DNA of 64,000 bases, taken from NCBI RefSeq assembly GCF_001484765.1, contig NZ_KQ947378.1, forward strand, positions 288,513-352,512, in the 5' to 3' direction. The DNA is from Entomohabitans teleogrylli. GTDB lineage: Bacteria > Pseudomonadota > Gammaproteobacteria > Enterobacterales > Enterobacteriaceae. The translations under genes were made by a program, and so were the position numbers. A model generated the notes under the pieces. The model did not search any database. It saw nothing but the letters and a program-made list of their open reading frames with translations, and was not told the origin of the DNA. This document shows, one piece after another, positions 56,204 through 64,000 of the stretch (positions are counted from its first letter, which is position 1; every line of letters begins with the position of its first letter).

Positions 56204-58367
56204 TGCTGGCCTCCTTGTGGCGTGCCGGTTCGGCAGTACGGGCGATTGCCTGATCTTTCGGCGCATCCATCACCAGTTTTCCATCCTTGAGTACCAGAAC
56301 CCGTTCGACCAGTTCCAGTACCGCGGCGCGGTGGGTGGCGACAATCAGGGTACGCCCGGCCAGCCACGGTTTCAGGCGCTGCAGGAATTCCCGTTCGGTA
56401 TGATCGTCGAGCGCGGCGGTGGGTTCATCAAGCAGCACGATACCCGGGTTGCGCAACAGCATACGTGCCAGCAGGATTGACTGGCGCTGGCCGCCGGACA
56501 GGCCGGTACCGCCCTCCATAATCGGATGATTTAGCCCCTGCGGCAGGCGGCGTACAAAATCCACCGCCGAACACATTTCCAGTATCCGGAAGATATCTTC
56601 ATCGGTGGCTTCCGGCGCCCCCAGCGCCAGGTTTTCACGCAGTGTGCCGTGGAACAGCCGGGCATTCTGGGTCAACAGTCCGACATTGCGCCGCAGGTCG
56701 GCGATATCAATATGGGGCAGGCTGAGGTTATCCAGACGTAGTTCGCCTTCCGCCAGGTCGATACCGCCGACCATGGCCTGTAACAGGGTGGATTTTCCGG
56801 CGCCGTTGCGCCCGAGAATGGCGATACGTTCCCCGGGCTGAATGTCGAGACGGGCAATCTGCAACTGCGGCTGTTCCGCGGCGCCCGGGTAGCGAAAGAC
56901 TGCGTCTTTAAAGTGATAGTGGCCATACAGCACCGGGCAGGGAATACGCTGTTCATCGGGGCCGTTTTCGGCGGGCAGGCGCATGATGTTATCCAGCCCG
57001 GCTTTAGCGGCTTTCACCTGTTGCCAGCGGGCGAGAATCCCGCACAGCGCGGTCATCGGGCCGATCATCCGCGAGGAGAGCATCGACGCGGCGACCACGG
57101 CGCCGGTGGTCATATCGCCCTCAATCACCCGCGGGGCGCCAAATAATACCGCCGAGGCATAAACCAGGCTTTGCACGCTGGTTCCCCAACTGGTCAGGGC
57201 ATGGGTCAGTTTACGGGTGCGGATCCCGGACTGCGCGGCTATCTGAATATAACTGTTCCACTGTTGCAGAAAGCGATCTTCGGCCTGCATCAGCTTGATG
57301 TCTTCGATGCCCTGCAGACTTTCCACCAGCACCGCATTGCGCAGCGTCGATTCGTGTACCGCCTGGTTGGCCAGCACCGCCAGTTTACGCTGCGATAACA
57401 ACCCGGGTAGCAGCATCAGCACCACCGCCAGCGGCGCAATCCAGGCCAGTTGCGGCGAGACGATGACCAGTACCAGCATAAACAGCAGGAAGAACGGCAC
57501 GTCGGCGATCGCCGTCATGGTGGTGGAGGTGATCAATTCGCGCATCTGTTCCAGATCGCGCACCTGGGCGATAAAACTGCCGGTAGAGCGGGGAATAGCG
57601 CTGTTGCGCAGCCGTAGCGCGTGGCCGAATACCCGGTCGGAAATACGCATATCGGCCTGTTTACCTAACAGATCGGTGATATGGCCGCGCAGTTGTTTAA
57701 AGATGAACGCGAAGATGATGGAGATAATGACCCCGCTGAACAGCACATACAGGGTAGGGATTGACTGCGCCGGAATCACCCGGTCATAGACCTGCATCGA
57801 AAATAAAATGCCTGACATTGCCAGGGTATTAACAATCAGCGAGGCGGCCAGAATATGCCACCACGGCTTGAGATTTCTCACGACCAGCTTACGCATCCAG
57901 TCGGGAGTAAAATTGGCCAGATAGAAGGCGGTGCGGGCATCTTTCGGCATCCCGGCCGGACGAAAAACCGCGACCTCTTTGATAGCCGGCAGCAGTTCGG
58001 ACAGCGACAGGGGGCTGGTCAGGGTGGTGTCGCCGCTGAACTGGATGTTGACCTGGTCTTCGCCGTCAAAACTTTTGATAACGCCTATCTGGCCGTCGTT
58101 AAGCTGGACCGCCAGCGGCAGGCGCCAGGCCGAGATCTCCTCTTGCGCGCCGCCCGGTTGCTGGTAGCCCAGCCCGGCCTGGCGGGCCAGCGTGCCGAGG
58201 GCGTCGGGTAAAGGTTGATCCTGCAGCCAGCGGGCGCTGGACTGTAGATTTCCCGGCGAGAAGCTAATCCGGTAATGGGTCGCGATAATGCTGATAGCGC
58301 GTACCCAGCCCAGCAGTTCGCCGGCGGAAAGAGGCGTCGTGGTGCGATCGAGAGTGTCAGGAGTCAT
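56184..58367 (-). CDS. Type I secretion ABC exporter (permease/ATPase, LssB-like)
   Basis: A 727-residue inner-membrane exporter. Residues 1-140 resemble the peptidase C39 fold but lack the catalytic Cys-Gln context, as expected for a C39-like domain that binds but does not cleave its substrate. Six membrane helices occupy about 165-450. The ATPase domain has Walker A GRNGAGKST (519-527), signature LSGGQ (623-627), Walker B IVLLDEP (Asp647, Glu648) and H-loop VATHR. This layout matches exporters of LapA/Bap-like adhesins. It overlaps tolC-like and hlyD-like genes on both sides. Confidence 0.93.
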   Translation of the reverse strand: MTPDTLDRTTTPLSAGELLGWVRAISIIATHYRISFSPGNLQSSARWLQDQPLPDALGTLARQAGLGYQQPGGAQEEISAWRLPLAVQLNDGQIGVIKSFDGEDQVNIQFSGDTTLTSPLSLSELLPAIKEVAVFRPAGMPKDARTAFYLANFTPDWMRKLVVRNLKPWWHILAASLIVNTLAMSGILFSMQVYDRVIPAQSIPTLYVLFSGVIISIIFAFIFKQLRGHITDLLGKQADMRISDRVFGHALRLRNSAIPRSTGSFIAQVRDLEQMRELITSTTMTAIADVPFFLLFMLVLVIVSPQLAWIAPLAVVLMLLPGLLSQRKLAVLANQAVHESTLRNAVLVESLQGIEDIKLMQAEDRFLQQWNSYIQIAAQSGIRTRKLTHALTSWGTSVQSLVYASAVLFGAPRVIEGDMTTGAVVAASMLSSRMIGPMTALCGILARWQQVKAAKAGLDNIMRLPAENGPDEQRIPCPVLYGHYHFKDAVFRYPGAAEQPQLQIARLDIQPGERIAILGRNGAGKSTLLQAMVGGIDLAEGELRLDNLSLPHIDIADLRRNVGLLTQNARLFHGTLRENLALGAPEATDEDIFRILEMCSAVDFVRRLPQGLNHPIMEGGTGLSGGQRQSILLARMLLRNPGIVLLDEPTAALDDHTEREFLQRLKPWLAGRTLIVATHRAAVLELVERVLVLKDGKLVMDAPKDQAIARTAEPARHKEASNEIQSA

Positions 58368-59806
58368 GGCTGGATCTCCACGCCCTGAATTGACTGATTA
58401 TTCAGAGCGAAAGCCTGGCGAATTTTTCCGGTGCTGTACAGGCAGTCCAGTTGCAGGCTGCGTAGCTTGCTGATGGTCTGCTGTTCAGAAAAGCGGGTCT
58501 GGTAGATCTCCTGCTCGACGTTAAGCACATCCAGCAGCGGGCGGGTGCCCAGTTGTAAATACTGATCCTGGTAGAGCTGACGGGTCTCTTCCCCGAGTTT
58601 CTGCTGACGTTGCAGGCTGTTCAGAGACAGGGTTAACCCGGACGCTTCATTACGCGCCTCATCGAGTTGCTGACTGGCGGTCAGGCGCGCGCTTTTCAGC
58701 GACGCATTGGCCGATTCCAGCGTGTGTTGGGCGGCGTTGCGCGCCGCGGTTAAACCTCCCCCCTGGTAGAGGGGCATTTTTACCCGCACCCAGGCGGAGT
58801 ACTGGGTACGATCCTGGACGTCATGGTTGGCGTAGCGATCGTTCAGATAATGGGTGACTTCTGGTTCCAGGGTAATGGTCGGCAGCAGCTCGGCGTTGGC
58901 GCCGTCCAGTTGCGCCGCGGCCTGGTTGGCCTGCGCCCAGGCGGCCAGTACCGACGGCACTGGCTGGTCGTCGGTGGGTGTCGCTTCGCAGGCTCTGGTC
59001 AGACGGTTGGGGAAGTCATCACTGACCCGGTTGACGGTTTGCCAGCCCAGGTAGCTGGCCAGTGAAGCACGCCAGCGGTCGAGGCTGGCCTGATACTGGA
59101 TCAGCGTAGCCTGCGCCCCTTCGATACGGGTACGGGTTTGTACCACGTCGGACAAGTTACTGGCGCCCTCGTTGTTGCGCTGTTCGGCCAGGCTGGCGAT
59201 GCTGTTCAGCGCGTCGAGCTGCTCACGGGCGATGGTCACCAGTTGCTGGTAGCCCTGAACCTGTACCAGCGTCGCCGCGACATCGTGGGCGGTGTTATCA
59301 ATGCTCAGCAGAACTTTAGCCTGCTGCATGGCGACCCCGGCGTTGGCTTCCCGCACCGAGCTGGACACCTTACCGAAGTCATAAAGTAACTGGGAAACGG
59401 ACAGTACCAGCGATGGGCTGTAACCTTTGTAGCCGTAGTTATTGGTCACGCCGTTGTTTACCCCGCCGCTGATTTGCGGGTAATAGCGGGATTCCGCCAC
59501 ATTCACCTGTTCCTGGGCCTGAAAGAGTTTGCCCACTTCAGTACTGATATCCGGATGCCAGGCCGCTGCGCGTTCCACGGCGCGATCGATACTCAGGGTT
59601 TCGGGAACCGACTGGCTGGCGACATCGGTGACTCGCCCCTGAAGGCTGGGAAGGTTTTGTTCCGGAACCATGCGCTGAGCGCTGATTGTGGGTTTTTCTG
59701 GTTCTTCCGCGGTAGATGGCGGTGTCAGTATCGACGCACAGAATAGCGCGCCGGTGGATACAACAAGGCGGGTTATGCCGGTTTTACGATCGTGTTTAAT
59801 GCTCAT
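58364..59806 (-). CDS. TolC-family outer-membrane channel of the type I secretion system
   Basis: A 480-residue TolC/LapE-like protein with a signal peptide (about 33 residues, hydrophobic core LVVSTGALFCASIL). Two outer-membrane factor repeats are visible: SIDRAVERAAAWHPDISTEV to the NVAESRYYPQISGG beta region, and the second half from ANAELLPTITLEPEVTHYLN. Long amphipathic helices follow (RLTASQQLDEARNEASGL). It overlaps the ABC gene by 4 bp, so the exporter, adaptor and channel are a translation-coupled set serving the adhesin encoded upstream. Confidence 0.92.
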   Translation of the reverse strand: MSIKHDRKTGITRLVVSTGALFCASILTPPSTAEEPEKPTISAQRMVPEQNLPSLQGRVTDVASQSVPETLSIDRAVERAAAWHPDISTEVGKLFQAQEQVNVAESRYYPQISGGVNNGVTNNYGYKGYSPSLVLSVSQLLYDFGKVSSSVREANAGVAMQQAKVLLSIDNTAHDVAATLVQVQGYQQLVTIAREQLDALNSIASLAEQRNNEGASNLSDVVQTRTRIEGAQATLIQYQASLDRWRASLASYLGWQTVNRVSDDFPNRLTRACEATPTDDQPVPSVLAAWAQANQAAAQLDGANAELLPTITLEPEVTHYLNDRYANHDVQDRTQYSAWVRVKMPLYQGGGLTAARNAAQHTLESANASLKSARLTASQQLDEARNEASGLTLSLNSLQRQQKLGEETRQLYQDQYLQLGTRPLLDVLNVEQEIYQTRFSEQQTISKLRSLQLDCLYSTGKIRQAFALNNQSIQGVEIQP

Positions 59807-59844
59807 AACTTCTTCCTGATCGTGAGTCTTCTAAAAATGTGCAG

Positions 59845-59891
59845 CCATCGGTAGGCCGGGACTCCCATTCACTGTCTCCGATTCCCGATGG
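59845..59891. repeat. Inverted repeat between the adhesin and TolC-like genes
   Basis: A 7 bp inverted repeat (CCATCGG / CCGATGG) encloses a 33-base loop in the 160 bp gap after the adhesin stop. It could attenuate read-through from the adhesin gene into the secretion genes. There is no clear T-run. Confidence 0.4.
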
Positions 59892-59966
59892 CGCACCAGA
59901 TTATTTCCCGTTCTTTGCCGGGTTGTTTACTGCTATGCGGCACTTCCCTGTGCCATGGTTTTGGTG

Positions 59967-62900
59967 TTAATCAGAGGTCTGGTTGTGCTGTAACAGCTCA
60001 TCCAGTGTGACGTTTACCCCCTCCAGAGTGATCAGTTGTGTTGACTGGAACTGATCTCCGGCGCCATCGCGGTCGATAGACACCACGGTATCGCCGGACT
60101 CGGTGTGTTCTACCGAGACGTAGTTACCGATGGTGTTGCTATCGCCATCCCAGCCCTGCAGCAGTTCGTCGACGTTGATATGGTCGCCTTCACTGGTGGA
60201 GAAGTCGGTCCACTTGTTGTCAGTCCCGTTGCCGCCCGTGGCGTCGGTGGCATCCAACAGTTTGAAGATGACCGTGTCCTGACCGGCCTCCAGCGTGTAG
60301 GTCTCGTTACCGGCGCTGCTGGTAACCGCGTCCTCATGGCTGGTTCCTTCAATGACCGGGGTCAGGCTCTCTCCTTGCAGAGCCGAATCCGCCAGGACAC
60401 TGAAGCTGGTGGTCTGGACATCGCCGGTCAGATCGACCGTCAGCGTCGCGTTGCTGGTCGTACCGTCCACCGCTTTCAACTGATAGTTGAAAGTTTCATC
60501 GCTGGTAATCGCTGAAGCCGACTGACCGTCGTTGAGGGTGTAGGTGTAGTTCCCGTCAGCGTCGATAGTCAGTGAGCCGTACAGGCCGGTAATCACTGTA
60601 TCGCCGGTTAACGAGACCTCCGTACCATTCACACTACTGACCACCGTACCCGCCGGCGCCGTATCGTGACCCACTCCGCCACTATCTCCATCGAGTACGT
60701 TGCCGGTGACGCTGGCAGCGTCAGTCAACGTGGCGTGAACGATGTCGGAAGTAACGCTCAGCGTATAGGCCGAGGCCAACGCCAGACCACTGTCTGCCTG
60801 CAGCAGAACCACATAGTTACCCGATGGCAGCGTGAGGCTCAGGGGGCCGGAATTGCCGGCGAGCGCCACGATGGTCAGCCAGTTGTTGACGAACTGATAC
60901 TGTTCGTAACTTCCGGAGGTGGGGTTCTGTTTGTAGATATACAGGTCATAGGTCGTGGCTATCGACACCCCGACTGCACTGGCCTGGATGGTCAGTGAGC
61001 GCGTGGTGTCATCTGCCACCGTGAATTTGGCCTGATTCTGCAGGTTGATGGAGGCATCCAGAACGCTACCCAGCCCAACATGCGCCAGCATCACGCCGGT
61101 AGTTGTTGACGGATCGTTGACTGTATCGTGCTGTGAGGTGGTGACCTCAAGCTGCGCTACGTCATTCACCGCGTTCAGAGCCGGCAGGGCCATGTTGATA
61201 GTCAGGTTTGCCGTACCGGTAGATCCATCCGGCGCCTTCAGGTGATACTGGAAGGTTTCGCTACCAGTAATCTGCGACGGCGACAGACCCGGGTTCAGGG
61301 CATAGGTGTAATTGCCCTGCGCGTCGATGGTCAGCGTACCGTACTGGCCGGTAATCTGCGTGATACCGCTGGCGTTGACCGACGAACCGTTGACGGTTTC
61401 GACCACGGTTCCTGCCGGAGCCGTATCCGCACCGCTACCGTCCGCCGCGCCGCTGATGACGTTACCTGTCACGGTACTGAGCGCGGTTTCCTGAGTGATG
61501 GTGATATCAGAAAGCACGTTCAGGGTGTAGGTAGACAGCACCGCCAGCCCGCTGTCGGCCTGCAACAGGAACAGATAGTTACCGGTCGGCAGGGTGACAG
61601 TCAGTTCGCCAGAGGAACCGCCCAGCAGAGGCGCATTGAGCCAGTTATCGACATATTGATACTGGGTGTACTGCCCCGAGACGGCGTTGTACTGGTAGAT
61701 ATACAGATCGTAGGTTGATGCTACAGAGACACCCAGCGTTTCAGCCTGAAGAGTGAGCGTGCGCGAGGCATTTTCACCCACCGTGAAGCTGGCCTGGTTC
61801 TGCAGGTTAATCAGACCGACGTTCAGTACGCTACCCAGACCGACGTTAGCCAACAGGGCACTGGAGGTGCTGGAAGGACCATTGTCGGTTTCTGTAGCCG
61901 TCGTAGCTATCTGCAGTGATGCTGTGTCAGCCGCGGTCGGGATGGTGTCCGTATCCGCATCGGCGTCAGCGTCAGCGTCAGCATCTGCGTCTGCGTCAGC
62001 GTCAGCATCTGCGTCTGCGTCTGCATCTGCATCTGCGTCAGCGTCTGCATCCGCGTCAGTATCAGCGTCAGCATCTGCATCAGCATCAGCATCTGCATCT
62101 GCATCTGCATCTGCATCTGCATCCGCGTCTGCATCAGCATCGGCATCGGCATCGGCATCCGCGTCGGCGTCTGCATCGGCATCCGAATCATCAATCAGCG
62201 TCAGATCGATGGTCAGCGTTGCGATACTGGTCGAACCATCCACACCTCTCAGCTCATAGCTGAACGTTTCATCGCCAGTCACTGTCGAAGGCGTCAGGCC
62301 AGCATTGAGGTTGTAGGTATAGTTCCCCTCCGCATCGATAGTCAGCGTACCGTACTGGCCGGTAATTACTGTATCGCCGGTCAACGCCACCAGTGTACCG
62401 TTGACACTGGCAACGACAGTACCTGCCGGGCCGGTATCGTGACCGGTACCGCTGCTGTCTCCGGTGATGACATTACCGGAAACGCTGGCCGCGTCAGTTA
62501 ACGTAGAGTGAACAATATCTGTGTTGACACTCAGCGTATAGGCCGTTGCCAGAGCCAGTACACTATCCGCCTGCAGCAGGAACACATAGCTTCCGGACGG
62601 CAGTGTCAGGGTCAAGGTGTCTGAAGTACCGCCTATCAGCAATACGCTCAGCCAGTTGTTGACGAACTGATACTGTTCGTAGCTACCGGTGGTTTCGTTC
62701 AGTTTATAGACATACAGATCATAGGTCGTGGCTATCGACGCGCCAAACGAGCTGGCCTGAACGGTCAGTGTCCGCGTGGTGTCTTCCGCTACCGTGAACT
62801 GCGCCTGGTTTTGCAGGTCGATGGCGGCATCCAGAACGGTGCCCAGCCCGACCTGTGCCAGCATTACCCCACTGACGGATGACGGATCATTCACCGTATC

Positions 62901-64000
62901 CTGTTCGGAGGTAGTGACATCAAGCAGCGCCACATCACTCACTGCATTCAGAGCAGGCAGGGACAGATCAATGGTCAGATTTGCTGAACCCGTGGAGCCG
63001 TCCGGCGCCTTCAGCTGATACTGGAAGGTTTCGCTACCAGTAATATCTGACGGAGACAGGCCGGCATTCAGGGTATAGGTGTAATTACCCTGAGCATCAA
63101 TGGTCAGCGTACCGTACTGGCCGGTGATCTGCGTGATACCGTCAGCATTGACTGCCGTGCCGTTGACGGTTTCGACCACGGTACCTGCCGGTACAGTGTC
63201 AGCTCCGCTACCGTCCGCTGCGCCGCTGATCACGTTACCCGTGGCGGTACTGAGTGCCGTTTGTTGGGTGATAGTGATGTCAGACAGCACGTTCATGGTG
63301 TAGGTGCCCAGAACCGAAATCCCTGCATCCGACTGCAGCAGGAACAGGTATTCCCCTGTCGGTAGCGTGATTTGTAACGGATCGGATTGACCACCCAGCA
63401 GCGGAACGTTCAGCCAGTTATCAATGAAGTTGTACTGGACGTACTGTCCGGTAGACGCATCGAGTTTGTAAACATACAGATCGTAGGTTGCTGCGACAGC
63501 AACACCACCGCCTACCGCCTGAAGCGTCAGGGTACGCGAGGCGTCCTCACCCACGCTATAGCTGGCAGGGTTCTGGCCTTCAAGCACAGAGACATCGAGG
63601 ATTGTGCCCAACCCGACGTTGGCGAGCGTCGTATTGGTGGTGCTGGACTGGCCGTTGTCGGTTTCTGTGGCGGTTGTCGCTATCTGCAATGCGATTGTAT
63701 CGTCAACCGCGAGTACGGAATCGGAGTCCGAATCCGCGTCAGCGTCGGCATCAGTGTCGGCGTCGGCGTCGGCATCAGCGTCCGCATCCGCATCTGCGTC
63801 GGAGTCCGCATCGGCGTCGGCATCGGCATCGGCATCAGCATCGGCGTCAGCATCCGCATCCGCGTCGGAATCCGCATCGGCGTCGGCATCGGCATCAGCG
63901 TCGGCATCAGCGTCCGCGTCGGCATCAGCGTCGGAGTCGGCATCGGCATCAGCATCAGCGTCCGCATCGGCATCAGCGTCCGCGTCGGCATCAGCGTCGG
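59967..64000 (-). CDS. Giant repetitive type I secreted adhesin, BapA-like (N-terminus outside window)
   Basis: The reading frame stays open from the window edge to the TAA at 59969-59967, so at least 1343 residues are visible. In protein order there is an Asp-Ala linker, a 509-residue Ig-like module, a second 80-residue Asp-Ala linker, a matching module and a C-terminal region. Each module has two related halves with the motifs [19 protein letters not shown] and [19 protein letters not shown]. The last 150 residues ([40 protein letters not shown]) resemble the type I secretion C-terminal target domain of the VC_A0849 subclass. No cysteine is seen, as usual for such adhesins. The neighbouring secretion genes are presumably its exporter. 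Confidence 0.92.
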   Translation of the reverse strand, partial: DADADADADADADADADADADSDADADADADADADADADADADSDADADADADADADADADADADSDADADADADADADADTDADADADSDSDSVLAVDDTIALQIATTATETDNGQSSTTNTTLANVGLGTILDVSVLEGQNPASYSVGEDASRTLTLQAVGGGVAVAATYDLYVYKLDASTGQYVQYNFIDNWLNVPLLGGQSDPLQITLPTGEYLFLLQSDAGISVLGTYTMNVLSDITITQQTALSTATGNVISGAADGSGADTVPAGTVVETVNGTAVNADGITQITGQYGTLTIDAQGNYTYTLNAGLSPSDITGSETFQYQLKAPDGSTGSANLTIDLSLPALNAVSDVALLDVTTSEQDTVNDPSSVSGVMLAQVGLGTVLDAAIDLQNQAQFTVAEDTTRTLTVQASSFGASIATTYDLYVYKLNETTGSYEQYQFVNNWLSVLLIGGTSDTLTLTLPSGSYVFLLQADSVLALATAYTLSVNTDIVHSTLTDAASVSGNVITGDSSGTGHDTGPAGTVVASVNGTLVALTGDTVITGQYGTLTIDAEGNYTYNLNAGLTPSTVTGDETFSYELRGVDGSTSIATLTIDLTLIDDSDADADADADADADADADADADADADADADADADADADADADTDADADADADADADADADADADADADADADADADADTDTIPTAADTASLQIATTATETDNGPSSTSSALLANVGLGSVLNVGLINLQNQASFTVGENASRTLTLQAETLGVSVASTYDLYIYQYNAVSGQYTQYQYVDNWLNAPLLGGSSGELTVTLPTGNYLFLLQADSGLAVLSTYTLNVLSDITITQETALSTVTGNVISGAADGSGADTAPAGTVVETVNGSSVNASGITQITGQYGTLTIDAQGNYTYALNPGLSPSQITGSETFQYHLKAPDGSTGTANLTINMALPALNAVNDVAQLEVTTSQHDTVNDPSTTTGVMLAHVGLGSVLDASINLQNQAKFTVADDTTRSLTIQASAVGVSIATTYDLYIYKQNPTSGSYEQYQFVNNWLTIVALAGNSGPLSLTLPSGNYVVLLQADSGLALASAYTLSVTSDIVHATLTDAASVTGNVLDGDSGGVGHDTAPAGTVVSSVNGTEVSLTGDTVITGLYGSLTIDADGNYTYTLNDGQSASAITSDETFNYQLKAVDGTTSNATLTVDLTGDVQTTSFSVLADSALQGESLTPVIEGTSHEDAVTSSAGNETYTLEAGQDTVIFKLLDATDATGGNGTDNKWTDFSTSEGDHINVDELLQGWDGDSNTIGNYVSVEHTESGDTVVSIDRDGAGDQFQSTQLITLEGVNVTLDELLQHNQTSD
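60426..61952 (-). repeat. Adhesin module 2 (509 codons, two related halves)
   Basis: This module pairs with the one at 62193-63719. Equivalent landmarks (the LQIATT start and the DLT end) are both offset by exactly 1773 bp (591 codons), so there is no net insertion or deletion between copies. Each half ends in a [20 protein letters not shown] strand pair and a short acidic linker. Confidence 0.85.
61953..62192 (-). repeat. Asp-Ala dipeptide linker 2 (80 residues)
   Basis: On the minus strand this 240 bp low-complexity tract encodes almost uninterrupted Asp-Ala pairs, with one Ser near its N-terminal end and Thr at a few places. Codons vary (GAT/GAC with GCC/GCT/GCG/GCA), so the DNA is a degenerate 6 bp repeat. 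The plus-strand Ser-Ala reading is a shadow. Confidence 0.9.
62193..63719 (-). repeat. Adhesin module 1 (509 codons)
   Basis: This is the upstream copy of the 1.53 kb module. It starts after the first Asp-Ala linker with [20 protein letters not shown] and ends at the second linker. It is diverged from module 2 at many positions but the same length between landmarks. Confidence 0.85.
63720..64000 (-). repeat. Asp-Ala dipeptide linker 1, running off the window
   Basis: At least 93 residues of Asp-Ala pairs are interrupted by Asp-Ser at roughly regular intervals and by one Asp-Thr, with DSDSDS at the C-terminal end. The tract continues past the window edge. Confidence 0.9.

Noticed and set aside
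61953..62192. CRISPR-like array
   Set aside because: The 6 bp periodic repeats have no spacers and encode an in-frame dipeptide linker.
61753..62259. Plus-strand frame rich in alternating Ser-Ala
   Set aside because: It is the antisense reading of the Asp-Ala linker of the adhesin. The minus-strand frame has family motifs on both sides.
63687..63689. TTG as the adhesin start codon
   Set aside because: The frame is open upstream of it to the window edge and continues through the Asp-Ala linker, so the true start lies outside the window.
63680..63991. Minus-strand frame rich in Met-Pro-Thr-Arg
   Set aside because: It is a shifted frame of the same degenerate 6 bp repeat. The adhesin frame runs through without a stop.

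Overview
The window is a 64 kb piece of an enterobacterial chromosome (order Enterobacterales, most like Enterobacteriaceae). Almost every housekeeping protein can be matched end to end, from memory, to its Escherichia coli K-12 counterpart, and long blocks of gene order are the E. coli ones. I cannot fix the genus from sequence alone. No rRNA, tRNA, CRISPR array, intact insertion sequence or phage gene was recognised.

Layout. 1-8.0 kb, mostly minus strand: yqgF (last residues cut off by the window edge), yqgE, gshB, rsmE, endA, sprT, galP and metK. A 1.2 kb AT-rich gap between galP and metK carries a decayed second copy of the metK 3' end. 8.0-21.3 kb: yqgB-speA, an unrecognised gene, a lipoprotein and speB (arginine to putrescine), then an MFS transporter plus OprD-type porin, loiP, tktA and a DMT-family transporter. 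21.5-26.9 kb: the tightly packed cmtB-cmtA-yggP-yggF-yggD-yggC operon, which looks like a complete but unassigned PTS sugar or polyol pathway. 27.1-30.8 kb: epd-pgk-fbaA (glycolysis and pyridoxal phosphate supply). 31.2-37.2 kb: mscS, argO, yggE, argP, rpiA and serA. 37.4-51.7 kb: a second E. coli-like block (ygiQ, dkgA, yqhD, yqhC, yghB, metC, exbB, exbD, yghZ, mqo, yghU). In E. coli this block lies far from serA, so the serA-ygiQ junction is a rearrangement point.

51.8-64.0 kb is the most unusual part. It is a minus-strand cluster of a very large repetitive surface adhesin (N-terminus beyond the window), a TolC-type outer-membrane channel, an ABC exporter with an N-terminal peptidase-like domain, an HlyD-type adaptor and a 1025-residue glycosyltransferase. 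The adhesin has two 1.53 kb Ig-like modules repeated at an exact 1773 bp period. They are separated by Asp-Ala dipeptide linkers and followed by a type I secretion target region. The transferase has the EX7E signature of GT4 enzymes and a region resembling GtfA/TarM/SdgB. This suggests a BapA-like type I secreted adhesin that may be glycosylated by a dedicated enzyme before export. The glycosylation step is inference.

Regulatory sites that can be read directly include CRP-type sites before galP, epd and serA, a GalR/GalS-type operator before galP, MetJ boxes before metC (and weaker ones before metK), a Fur box before exbB and many hairpin terminators.
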